DNA from: Ligula intestinalis
Taxonomy: Eukaryota > Platyhelminthes > Cestoda > Diphyllobothriidea > Diphyllobothriidae
DNA length: 64,000 nucleotides
Direction: 5' to 3'
Assembly: GCA_036362985.1 (NCBI GenBank)
Contig: JAYGXS010000008.1
Coordinates: 23,616,373-23,680,372 of the forward strand
The position numbers and the translations under genes were made by a program. Shown piece after piece: positions 1-12,400 of the stretch. Every line of letters begins with the position of its first letter. Positions within the stretch are counted from its first letter, which is position 1. The notes beneath the pieces were generated by a model, which saw nothing but the letters and a program-made list of their open reading frames with translations, was not told where the DNA came from and made no database searches.

Positions 1-324
1 NNNNNNNNNNNNNNNNNNNNNNNNNNNNNNNNNNNNNNNNNNNNNNNNNNNNNNNNNNNNNNNNNNNNNNNNNNNNNNNNNNNNNNNNNNNNNNNNNNNN
101 NNNNNNNNNNNNNNNNNNNNNNNNNNNNNNNNNNNNNNNNNNNNNNNNNNNNNNNNNNNNNNNNNNNNNNNNNNNNNNNNNNNNNNNNNNNNNNNNNNNN
201 NNNNNNNNNNNNNNNNNNNNNNNNNNNNNNNNNNNNNNNNNNNNNNNNNNNNNNNNNNNNNNNNNNNNNNNNNNNNNNNNNNNNNNNNNNNNNNNNNNNN
301 NNNNNNNNNNNNNNNNNNNNNNNN
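1..324. other. Assembly gap (N run)
   Basis: 324 undetermined bases at the window edge. Any upstream exon of the nuclear receptor gene is either here or further left. Confidence 0.99.
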
Positions 325-430
325 TCCGGTTAAGGCCTTCTCTACTATGCGGGTTGAAATCCCACCGAACGCCTCGAGTCTCTTCATAATTGGGTCAACT
401 CAAGCCCAGTTTGGCTTAAATTTTGTGAAT
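325..430 (+). repeat. tRNA-like SINE, 5'-truncated copy
   Basis: The sequence resumes inside a tRNA-like head (anticodon arm, T-arm and acceptor end) followed by a tail containing GGGTCAACTCAA. The same order and tail occur in the two copies at 22576 and 22875. The gap cuts off the 5' part of the tRNA-like head. This copy is more diverged than the other two. Confidence 0.6.
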
Positions 431-2640
431 CATTCACAGAAGATTCGTCATGGCGTTGGCAAATTTAGTGTTCGATGTGGTGTGGTTTCGTGAATGGAGA
501 AAGTTTGTCTGAAAATTCCGCAAGTTTGTTTTCAAAATAGAACATATCTCTCTGTCTTTCTCTCCCCATCCTTCTTCTTCTTCGTCTACTCTTACTTCCG
601 CTAGTCTTCGGTTGATAAAGTGGCATCCGAATAAAAACGAAACCCATCAGCCCGAATCCAGATAATGCATTATGCACACAGACGTGGAGTAAAAGAAAAC
701 TTGTTAAGGATGATTTGAATTGTCGCCTGCTTGCCTAAAATTAGAAGCCTCGCGATAAATGTCGGGAGCGAGGAATATCCCGTGCCTTAACCTAGACCTT
801 ACAGTTAATACGAGCTTAAACTTTAGCATAGTCTCGACCCTAACCTCCAACCTTAATCCTTAACCAATTTTCTGCGGACTTGTCGCAAAGGATTGTTGTT
901 CCTATGATCTGTTTAGGTGGTCATAGGGAACCATGACCAGCTGCAACTTGACAGAAGACGCACTGAGAAGAAGACTATTTGATCGAGCAATAGCAGACTA
1001 TGTATCTGATGACGAAACCGCGACGGATATCGAAAAGTCAGGCGAATAAAAGTATTGTCCCAGCAATCGAGTCGTCTTATTTTTCGCAGTTACCTCCTGG
1101 GACTCACAGTTTCGCTTGTATGGGCAGAAGGCGCCCTGACACCTCGTTCCGGCCGGCTGACCTCACGATCTCGGATCGTGCTCTCGTTCACGGCCATGAC
1201 GTGCGGGTGATGGCGAGGTCGATGTTCGCGATGCGTGTTCACACCTCAGACCAATATTTCGTTCAGTTGCTCTCCAACCGTTTCACCCCCAGTCTGTTGT
1301 CTGCATTTGTGTCCTGCACGGGCCGCAAACAGATTTCTATCCGATAGAGAATGTAGGCGGAAGAAGGACATGCCATTGCTGAACCATGTCATTGCTTGCT
1401 GTTACGTTTTGGATTCTCGCTTGAAACTATCATCAGGGCATAGGCAGCCCTTGTGTACTATGGTAAAAATACCTTAATATAGCTTCACCCTTTCAGTCAG
1501 GTGATTATATCGGGCTTGAATGGACTTCTTTACTGACCGCCTGCCAAAACAAAACTCTGTAAAGTCGCTAATCAAGTAGTTTGACTTGTCATAATTTATT
1601 TTAATTACCTTTATATGCTCAAATATAATTTACAAAAAACGCATAAGAAAATAATCTTTCTTGCATTTATTCGGTAGCCGATAGCACCTCAAGCATATTT
1701 TATACTCTTTCGGTTGTAAGAGCCCCTTCTTACGAGGTTTCCTTCGACCCCAAAATATGCACTCTTATATCATTTAATCTGTTCATTTACTAATTTTGTT
1801 TTGAGATCATATATGATGGTCCCCATAAACTGCCAAATTTTATGATCATACTATAACATCTTTCTCATAGCGTGGATAAATTTGCGGTTCTTCTTAGACA
1901 TAATGCAGTTTTGAGACCCTGAATGCAAACATAGGGGATTCAAGCTTATTTAGCAATTAAAAACCAAAATATATCCTTTCTTTAAGTAAAAAAATTGAAG
2001 CTGGCCCTGGTTTGCTACCAAATCAGCGCGAGAAAGGATATTCTCAAGCATGTTTTCGACAGAATATATTTGAATATAAAAGGGCATCAATAAACAAGCT
2101 TGAAGCGTCATACTACTCAAGCAGTACGTGTCTGAAGAGTCAATTATTTTGCAGGTTGTCTCTTGGAATTAGGCTTCAAGATAAGAAATATGAGAATCAT
2201 ACTTGAGGAAATAAGTTTCAATCGCCAGAGGCATTTCCGAATTTCGGTTGAAATTCCATGAGATATGAAATAAAGTGGAGCCTCGAGTGAAGAGCAGCTC
2301 CATCTACGAGCAACTCGCAGAAACTTTTATTTCAAGCGACGAACTTCCGCTTAGTCCACGAGTTATCAGGGCGTACGTGTTCCTCTATCCACCATTGAGT
2401 CTTGTTCCCAGAGCGTGGGTAATCGGTCGCCTGCAGCCAATCAGTGAACTGATGAAGTTTGGTTGGCTACGTTTCGCAAGACGAGCCTTTCAGATGACGA
2501 GCTCGATACTAGAACGGATTAAAGGCGCTAACCGAAGTTCGGGGGGGGGGGGGGGGGGGCGTGTCACTACCGGCAGGAGCCGAGTGGAATTTCAGCTGGC
2601 TGAGTCCCCGAAAACCCCAAATCGCTTTCTGTATGTATAT
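431..2640. other. Intergenic or upstream-intron DNA, no gene recognised
   Basis: No convincing coding region or splice-compatible exon was seen. Short open frames lack codon character. A stretch at about 980-1110 is a diverged copy of sequence at 19900-20045. A run of 19 G lies at 2541-2559 and is a likely assembly-sensitive homopolymer. Confidence 0.5.
2541..2559. repeat. Poly(G) tract
   Basis: Nineteen consecutive G residues. The length is probably unreliable. Confidence 0.9.
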
Positions 2641-2975
2641 ATGATGATGAACTGCGGTTCGATGAAGTGCTTATGACCCATTTGATAGACACCAGTGGTG
2701 GACCAACTGCGCCGTCTGTAAGTGCGTTTGTTTGTGTTGTCCGACCAGCTGTTGTTCAGGGTTATGCTTGGATGATGAAGGCTAATAAGCCCGAAACAGT
2801 TCTGTATCAAGTTACCTCCAGACGCTGTCATACCCCCCTTACTGCTGTTATGGCTTGGCCGGAATCGGCCTGGCAGGCGGTCAGCCGTTGGGGACCTCTG
2901 ACCACCACATGAACTTTGTTTAGTTCGGAAGCCTATTCGATCGGTGTTCGCACATTCCTGAGTGAATATATATAT
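2640..2975 (+). repeat. Interspersed repeat R1, copy 1, ending in (TA)n
   Basis: About 200 bp (2645-2840) recur in reverse complement at about 6615-6815. A second block (2935-2960, just before a TA microsatellite) recurs in reverse at 6868-6895. Left copy carries roughly 90 extra bases between the blocks. The pair forms a 4-kb-spaced inverted repeat that brackets the DNA-binding exon of the receptor gene. No protein signal was seen, so it is probably a SINE or other non-autonomous repeat. Confidence 0.7.
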
Positions 2976-3038
2976 ATATATATATCGGTCTCTTCCTTAA
3001 CACAGTTTCCTCGCTTTATCCCCTGCCCACCTCCGCAG

Positions 3039-3299
3039 AAGACCCCTACATTCCCAGTTACATGGATCCGTCCAATGGACCGGAGCCCTGCGTCGTCTGC
3101 GGCGATAACGCCACTGGTTTCCACTATCGTGCCATGACCTGCGAGGGCTGCAAGGGCTTCTTTCGGCGGTCAGTGCAGAAGAAGCTGGAGTACACCTGCA
3201 AATTCAACGGCCGCTGTTCGGTGGCGGACAAGCAGAACCGCAACAGCTGCCAGAAATGTCGTTTCGACCGGTGTATCAAGGGTGGCATGGCCAGAGACT
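3039..3299 (+). CDS. TR-like exon: DNA-binding domain
   Basis: Bounded by an acceptor (ctccgcag, ending 3038) and a donor (gtgagt, from 3300). It enters with two bases of a codon and leaves with one (T), which pairs with TG of the next exon to make the Leu of DLVLDEE. It encodes the pre-DBD YIPSYMD motif and both C4 zinc fingers. Finger 1 starts [14 protein letters not shown]; finger 2 ends CQKCRFDRC. Confidence 0.92.
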
Positions 3300-3390
3300 G
3301 TGAGTTTTCCGCCTCCCACTCTCCTCCTGTATACCTGTTGTTTCTTCGATTATTATGATAAAGAGGTATACACATGATAAACATTTAACA

Positions 3391-3433
<43 letters not shown>

Positions 3434-6400
3434 TGCAGAAGGACATTACCAGCAAAGACATGGGACACTAGGAAGGCCTTTACTGTCTCATACAGAAGTC
3501 ATCGGCTATTGATTCCCAACCCCAGTGTGGCCGCTGAAGTTGCTAACACAGCGAGATTTGCACTCGCGATCTCTCCGGTCAGGGCGCACGTCCTAACCGT
3601 TGAGCTACGAGCTCACGGTCTTGCCGGTATTAGATCGGGGGATATACATATACATACAGTATTGCGAGTCCTGCAAGCAACTTGCTTAAGTTTGTAGATG
3701 TTTGATTATTTCTCCCATACCAGCGTGAAAGCGTTTGCGAAAACTTACAAATAATAATGAGGAGCATTAGACATATTGAGTACTTAAAAGAATCATAAGA
3801 AGTACTAAGTGTTTTTTTAAGAAAAATAAAATTTTCTCAATAATTTACACTTTGTGGAGACGTCAAATATAGCTATAAATTAGAACAATAAATTCAAATA
3901 TTTTGTTAAGTATAAAACTTACAGCAACAACTTTCTTTATATAAAAAGAACTTGACGTTAGCCAAAATATTTTTTATATATTGTTATGAGTTGATAAATA
4001 GTTATTGAATATCGTGGAATAAGGTGTCTCTTCATTTCGCTCGTTTTCGGTGTCTTCATTGATGAGTTGATTAATTGCGCTTCCGTTCGACGTTTACATC
4101 AAAACCTTTAAAATAAGATATAACTAAACAGCATTTACCGAAAAAACGAGCTTTTGGATATTATTTCCTATTCAGATGGCCATGTAGGTCAAATGTGGAA
4201 ATGCTTCAAAACAGCAAACCACACTGTCGAGCATACAACATGTCTGCGTGATACCACGCATATTGTTATTCCTAAGATAAATAAAAAACCTTCCATAATA
4301 GGTTACCTCTTCAAAAAGTGCTTTTATTGGATACTTAGCTGACGAACCTGTGTGTATTTTAACTTTTTCCAAGGTAATGTCACAGTGAAATCGGAGACCT
4401 GACAATTTTTTTAATTTACCTGAATAAAAACGATTAAATTTGACTGAAGATGAAAGAACATACCCTTCTCTTTATAACGGATTACTTTCCGCTTAAGGGG
4501 ATTAATTCCACGATCCGTAATAAGCGTTCGAATGCAGAAAAAACAGGCCACACATATGACCATTTTTGAAATACTTATTATTTTTCTGTCTGTTCCGTTT
4601 CTAAATAGCGCTAGAGCGGAACCTATTGTTTACAAAAACGTATATTTCTACCTGACTTACATACAAGAATGCCTTCTTTAATTCCCCTTCGCAGTAACAC
4701 GTATGGCAAGGTTTGGTCATGTGCAAGGTCCGCAGTGAGGTTTAAACAAAACGTGAAGAAACGTTATGTTACTGCATAATGTGCAAAAAAACTTCACAGA
4801 ATAGCTGAATATAATTTGTAAAACTTCTATCACTGCTTGCTCAGAAAATAAATGCAATCCGTCAACTTCGCTTTACTTCCATTTGATCAACTTTGCACAA
4901 AATTTCCTAGTTCTAAAAGGGATTATTATTCCACCTTTTTTTTTTTACTAATTATGGAATTTTTCCACAGCACAATGTATATTAGAAGAAAGTTTGGTTC
5001 TGTCTTTCTTTATAGCATAGGGAATTCCTTTAACATAAACTTACTCATTATTTAGCCAAAATGAGTGCCTATTTCCCCCAATAATTTTAAATATGAAAGC
5101 AATTTCCCAAACCAAAGCCCTTCTTATTATCAAATCCACTCAGTTAATCGAAATTACCTGTCCAGATGTACGCTAAACTAACAAGTTAAATTTCGTCATG
5201 AAAGTTGTTTGCAGGACTCGCAAACTGGCAGGACACACTCGTCCGCCCCTGGGGGCCCTCTCTCGAGTCACACCGTAAGGCGTCCAATTAATTAAGGCAG
5301 AAGGACATCACTATCGAGGGAGAGAACCCCAAAGGCCTCAGAGACGTACGAGCGTGTCCTATAACTGATCGCTGTGTGTCTATCTACCACTATAAGCCCG
5401 ATAAAAATATCGAAAAGACAACGATCCCGTGGCGCAGTGGTTAGAGAATTGAACTAACAAGATCGCAGATCCGAAGGTCTAGGTTTGGGTTTCACCGGCT
5501 GACGACGGCTAATAAGTCAGAAACGGCCATCCCAGTCTCCCCTGTCTTTGTTAGTATTTTCCTGCATATATGATAGATATATCGTTAAGGTTGAAAAATG
5601 CCAAACGGAGACAGTAGTTTCACGGTTGTTGCCGATCATCAGCACGCCATAGGCCTTATGAAGCGGGGGGGGGAGTATATGGACAGTTTATGTAAGCGCG
5701 TCACAGACACTGTTGTGGTTAGCATTTTTCTTTATCCTATCCTGTCCGTCTGCCAGATTGTGACTGGCGATAACGAACGTTGTGCCATAAGACACATGCC
5801 ACATCTGATACGTAGGTACGCTGCTAAGGGTGAAACAGGCGTACAGCCGTGAAACAACTGTCTGCATTTTGCCCCGCGGAGTTGGGTATGGCTGGCCGAT
5901 GACGGAGAATGAGACAGAAATGACCACATTCCGGTCTCCATAGTCTTGGATGGTAATGCATTTCCGTAGTTCCATTATATTCTGAGGTTGCTAAGCGACA
6001 AGCCTGATATCGCTCAAGTACGAACCTCAAGACACTTCCGGGACAAGTATGTACCCTTACCAGATAGATCGGATGAGCACCTTTGTTCCATCATATCCCC
6101 GATCACAACCGACAAAGCAACGAGCCCGTGGTAGGCAGGCAGGCAAGTAGCCCTTTTTGGATCCGGAACCCCGCCGGGTGGGCCTCAATCCCGGCGGCGA
6201 GGAGGAGAAGTCGGAGCAGCATAGTCAAGAGGGGCTGGAAATGAGAAGAGATGGATCCACCATAGGGAGGTTTGGTGTAGCAGACCTTGGCCGCCCTGAG
6301 GACGGGTGGGAACGCGGTCGAAGGTAGTGGTGCCGAGGTAGGGTGGTAAACCCAATGACCAAAAGTCCCGGGTTCGAATCTCGGGGGTTCCGACCCCTGA

Positions 6401-9400
6401 GATTGGGTATGACTGGCCGATGACGGCTAACAAGCCAGAAATGGCCATTCCGGTCTCCCTTGTCTTTTTCGGATCCACTCCATCATATTCTGAGGTCGCT
6501 AAGCGACAAGCCTGATATCGCTCAAGTACGAGCCTCAAGGCACTTCCGGGACAAGTATGTACCTTTACCAGATAGATCGGATGAGCACCTTTGTTTAATA
6601 TATATATATATATATCAGTAAGTGGGGTATGACAGCATCTGGGGGTAACTTGATACAGAACTGTTTCGGGCTTATAAGCCTTCATCAGCCAAGCATAACC
6701 CTGAACACCAGCTGGTCGGACAACACAAACAAACGCACTCACAGACGGCGCAGTTGGTCCACCACTGGTGTCTATCAGATGGGTCATAAGCACTTCATCG
6801 AACCGCAGTTCATCAGCGCCTCGCCACCTGCCATTTGCTGTCACTGCTGATCGGGTATATATTCACTCAGGAATGTGCGAACACCGATCGAATATATATA
6901 TATATATATATTATTTGTTTGTGCACCGATCTATTACTCAGGATGCGCCCATGTTGGGATAATGCTTTTGCGAGTCGGATCAACCAACTGTGTTTCGCAA
7001 AGCTACTGATAATTGATATGTTACTAGCCAACTGTCAGTAACACATCTTTTTTATGTTTTGATAACAGTTTTCCGGCAGACACACTTGATGTACTGTGAT
7101 ATAGCTATTTCGGGCTATTGGCCGATAGCCCAAAATAGCTATATCACAGTACGTCAAGTGTATCTGCCGGAACACTGCTATAAATATAAATATATACATA
7201 TATATTGCTGATTGAAGCGAAAATGAGTGTCACCGGAGCTCCAGCCCCGCCCCCGCAGGGAATCTAGCGCCAATATACGGAGAGCGGACGAGAAACCAGT
7301 TGTAACACCTATAAAGACTGTGAGGCGTGTACAAACACCAACATCCGACGATGCAAGTCTCTACGCTTTCGAAACGTCAGGATATTATACCCACTTTTCC
7401 CGAGATCGCCTCTTCTTCTCATGTATATATATGACCTTGCAACCATCTCTTGTGCTTACCCGTATTTCGAGCACTTATTCGAACGCCATTAGGCAATTTT
7501 AGGGTACATTTCGATCGACGTTTTAGGCACTTTCGAAAGCACATTATTCTGACTGCATCCATTTTTGCGCCTTCTAGTGGTTTTAGACGAAGAAAAGCGT
7601 CAGGCCAAGCGTCGTCTGATAGAAGCCAATCGCGCCCGCAAGCGAGCTGAATCCAGTTCCGGCAGCAACAGCTCAATGCACTGCGCCGATCGAAGTAGCA
7701 GCACCAGTCTGCTCATCAACCGCGCACAGCCCCCCTCTTCGCAGCCACCGCCCGGCTATGGCCACGCCAACAGCGCGGCCCCAAGAATGGCCAATGGCGC
7801 TAGCGGCGGTGGTCACAACAAACCCTTTCCACAGTATCCCGGTATGACACAGGCCGCCCTTCTACACGGCCTCCCGCCCCAACATGTCCAGACGCACGCT
7901 GAGCAGCTGATGCAGCTCTATACCGGTCCTGCTGCTGCCGTGTCCCCCTCCTCCTCCACTTCGCACCACCAGCACCTCATGCAACAGCAACAGCATTCAA
8001 ACTCGCGCCTACAGCCGATGCAGCCCGCCAATGGGGGCATGTCGGTGGAGAGTGCCGTACACCTCGCCAGCAGCCCGCAATCCTATTGGTCCACGCCGGG
8101 CACAGTGCATCCCAGCATGCTGCTGCAGCCACATCATGACCCACGCCAACAGTTGTTTCATCCCCAACAGCAGCAACAGACTCCAGCCACGAACACCGAC
8201 CTGATGATTGTACTGGAAAACAGCGATGTCGGCAGTGGCAGGGGACTGCCTCTCACCTATGGGGGGACGGAGTTGGTGAGTGAGGAGGCTAGCAGTCTGC
8301 TTTTCGCTGCGGCGGCAGCGGCCTCGCCGGCAAATACCTCGCAAAGACTGCAAAATTTTCCCTTTCTGGAGCAGAAATCACTGGGGGCTTCGAGTTCCTT
8401 TCTTGTCTGCCGTAACAACAGCAGCAACGCCAACGACGCGGTCGGTGCAGTGCTGACGGCTGGAGACGGCAAGGAGGGAACTAGACCTGCTCCAGAGGGG
8501 AAGGCCAAGGAGCGCGCCCCCGTCGCTCTCAAAGTGGAGGAGGCATCCTCACCACCAGCACCAACCCTGAAACTGGAAGTCGACGACGACTCCATGATAG
8601 AGTCCATTCGCCTGGCCTATCAGTCTATCCAGCTGGCACAACCTGATAAGGTAAGCATACAATAGTTACCACCCATTGTATGCCCACATTCCTTATATAT
8701 ATATATATATATCGTTTGTGAGACGCGGGATTCCAACGCAGACTCTCTGGTCACTGGCGGCTTGTTAAACCTGAGATTAGAAGTTAACTGGCTGGCTAGT
8801 AGCCATTGTTGGATCCGGAACGCCGCCGAGGTGGCCCCGATACCGGTAGCTAGGAGGGAGGTCGGAACAGCATGGTCGGGAGGGGCTGCTCTGTCATCAA
8901 AAAAACAGACGGAGAGGGGGAGGGATAGTTTCACCGTAGGGAGGTTTGGTGTAGCAGACCTTGGCCGCCGTGAATGTGGGTGGGAACGCGATGGAGACGC
9001 GTCTGCTGTAGTTCCCGAGGCTATAAGTCGGACTCTCTGGTAACTGACAGTTTGTGAGATGTGTGATTCGGATCCGGACTCTGGTAACTGGTGGTTTGTG
9101 AGACATGGGATTCGAAGTCGGAATCTCTTGTCACTGGTGGTTTGTTAGGCGTGGGATTCCAAATCAGCCTCTCTGATCAATATCGCTTTGTTTGTTCTGG
9201 GATTGAAATCTGGACCCTCTGGTAGCTGGCGGTTTGTTAGCCGTGGAATTCCACCTCGGACTTTTTGCTCACTGGCGAATTTTGCATACAGCTTTCTTTC
9301 ATTGAGCCACGGACGCACTGTGTTGTCATTTGCGTATCTGAAAAAGTCATTAAAATAATCGGTGAACTGCAGGTTGGAACGAAAGTGATAAATTGTCAAC

Positions 9401-12400
9401 AGTTCCCGCAATCACAAAGCCGCGGCAAAGAAATTAGTGTAACCGGCAAAAAAAGTCCACCTGAGGATGCATGAGCACTATTCAGGCAAGAATCCAGTCG
9501 GTTTCTGGAGTAGAACTTTGCTTTCCCCCGCACGATGGTCGTGAACCAGATAAATGACTGCATTTAACACAGGTAAGGCTGCATGCAACTGATGACACGA
9601 GCAACAGGCATATCAATCAATCGCCGACCAGCCAAGAGTTGTGGGAAGGTAAAGTCCCTCTCGAAGGGCCTTCGACTTTTAACTGACTGCTTTCGGACAG
9701 TTGTTACCTGGACTTGATGGACTCCAGTGGAAGTTGGAATAGTCAGGAAAAAGAACTTATAGGCTAAAGTTCCGTAAGTTCTTGAGTGATTTCAGGATAG
9801 CCTACTAACCATCTGGATTTCACTTTATGGTTAGATAATCAGCAGCCCTTCTTCCCGGATAACGATTGCTTGTTGCTCTGCCACTGTATGCACCGGGACT
9901 CTAGACTTGAGTTCTAGGCGAGAACAGACTTGTCTGTATTAGATCACCACTATAAATTTTGCTGCCCAAACAATCCCACAATTTTTTCTTGTTATTATTT
10001 CACAGGCCAAGGAGCCGGTCAACGAGGAGGCCACATACAACTTTGAACCAACTAGCTGCAGCGAACTGGCGGCTGTTATTGAGCCCATGATTAATCGGCT
10101 GATACTCTTCGCGAAACGCGTACCCGGTTTCAGCAGCGTACGTTTGTTTTTTTTTTCAAACAAAATCTACCTCGTTACTTTAATATTTTAAGTAAACACT
10201 ATATTGAACCAAACATTTTCACATCCAGTTGACAGCTCGGGACCAAACTCGCCTGCTGCGTGGCTGCTGCCTTGATCTCCTCTCCCTTCGAGCAGCCTAC
10301 TCACTCAGCCAGTCCGTCCGGTCAGGCCAATCTGCCGCGGCCACTCGGTCACTGGCGGATGAAATGAACACACCAACCATTAAAAACGCCACCTATCCGC
10401 GACTGGGAACCTCACAGGAGCAATGCGCCCAGCTTATTCGCGCGGTCGCATTCAAGTTGGCTCGACTTGAGATCGACAGCACAGAGGTTGCCCTCATGGC
10501 GGCCATTCTGCTCATGTCGCCAGGTAGGCTTAACTCCTCTACTACGATAAATTTTTCTTCACACGCATAGTCTACCTACAAGAAACAGAGTGCAGACTGA
10601 AAGTCCGGCAAAATGCGCAAATTTGTGAAAGTTTGATAATCACTCGCAAACCGGCATTATGGAAAACTTCGAAATTCTAATAAACAACCCTAGGTTCAAA
10701 TGTTTCCTTCAACAACAACTTTTTAAATAAACCCCACGTTCCGAAAATGTCAAAAATAGCTGTAATTTTGACTAATAAGGGTAAATATTAGTACATAGGT
10801 GTACTCCGATCTGGTCCAGGATTCACCAACCCTGGCTTGTTTCGTCTGGCGAGGTGTGGACTCTTCCTTTTTTTATCGACGAAACAATTATGTTACTCGC
10901 TACCTTTAACTAACCAATGTATTACCGGCAAATTTAGGACCGCGAGCCAGGATTGGTGAATCCTGGACCAGATCGAAGTACACCTATGTACTAATCTACA
11001 TCCCGATCGACAACTGACATGACATCAACTAGGTGGCTTGGTGGATAGAACGGTCGTCTCTATCTCACTGGTCCCGGGTTCGAAACTCGAGTGTAGCGGC
11101 AGTTTCTGCGGCTATACTGGAGTCAGGTAACTGCGACCGACGACGGGTAATGACCCAGAAATATGCGTATCTCGCAGTCCTAATGTTTACTAGTAATACA
11201 TTGGTTGAGTTTAAATATAGTCGCCAGGCGAAATCGTAGACGTGTACTTGGACGCCGACTAGGCAGTGACACCCTGACCGCAACTTTCCCAACCCTCCCC
11301 CATCCATTCCCCTCACCCACCCACCCTGACAACGATAACACGACATCTGTCCACTAACCAGCATAATTTCCTTTTTATTAAGGGGATTTCTTCGTGTCAA
11401 ACTTCTTTATAAATATTTTAGTTATTGAATAACAATTTCCCGCAAATGTTTAATGATTTCGGCGTCTTAAAGCTTTCTTCGATCAAGGAAGGTTCTGTCT
11501 GATGTTTATATCAAAACCTGTAAACTAAAATACTTCTTAAAGGCATTTTTCCAGAAAGTTCCTTTTTAGATATTATGTCTTAGTGAGAATGGTCATGTGG
11601 GTCACATTTATTAATTCCTTAAAACACAGCAGAATTCTGATGTCTGAGATCAATAAAAAGCTTTCTGTAATACCGAACTAGTATCTGGAAGCATTACTTT
11701 TTTCCAATGTTAAGTTTAAATGGAGACTTTTGACGGGCTTTTGTAATTTACCGGAAAACAAATGCTACAGTGTTTATCGGAAGTGAAAGAACTGAATTTT
11801 CTTTTTATATTGGAGCACGTTTCACTATATTTGATAACTTTATCATCCTGTTGTTGTATGAGTGGAAATGCAAAAAAAGACTGACTCCCCCTCGGGATCA
11901 AATCAACTCATTCAGTCGAAATACCGAGAGTGAATGTGGGGTAAATTATCGATTCCAATCTCGAGCATGACTTTGCATAAGTTAGCCCAGTTACTGAAAA
12001 ATACTATAATATAAAGAGGAAAGTGAAGTCTTTCGTTTCCAGCCAAAATTACTTCACTTCTTTTTCAGGTAAGTTAAACATTGGGCCATAATTCTCCATT
12101 CCCCCGACGATTATATTTACATTTATTCGTCAAATTTATGCCTATCCTTCATATTTTCAGTGTTTGAGGTCGCTTTAAAAATTTGAACTTTCTTATCAAT
12201 CTATTATTGCCTTTTTATCTATCCATTAAGTTCTAAATTTGCCTAAAGCTGCTCATTAGAACTTCAGAGTTTTCGTAAATGCGTTATTGTTGGTTTGCGA
12301 GTGATTATCAATCTTTCAAAAATGTCGGCTCTGTGCAGCACTGCGTAAAAACGATTTTAGTTCCGTAAAAATAATCCCCCGACACACCAGCGTCATCTAC

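Noticed and set aside
1000..1347. 115-codon open frame upstream of the receptor
   Set aside because: No recognisable domain or start context, and it overlaps a dispersed repeat (980-1110).
3062..3064. ATG at 3062 as the receptor start codon
   Set aside because: The frame continues upstream with the TR-conserved YIPSY motif to a good splice acceptor at 3038, so this Met is internal.
5598..6844. Open frames across the SINE region
   Set aside because: They translate repeat sequence and microsatellites on both strands. No protein family.
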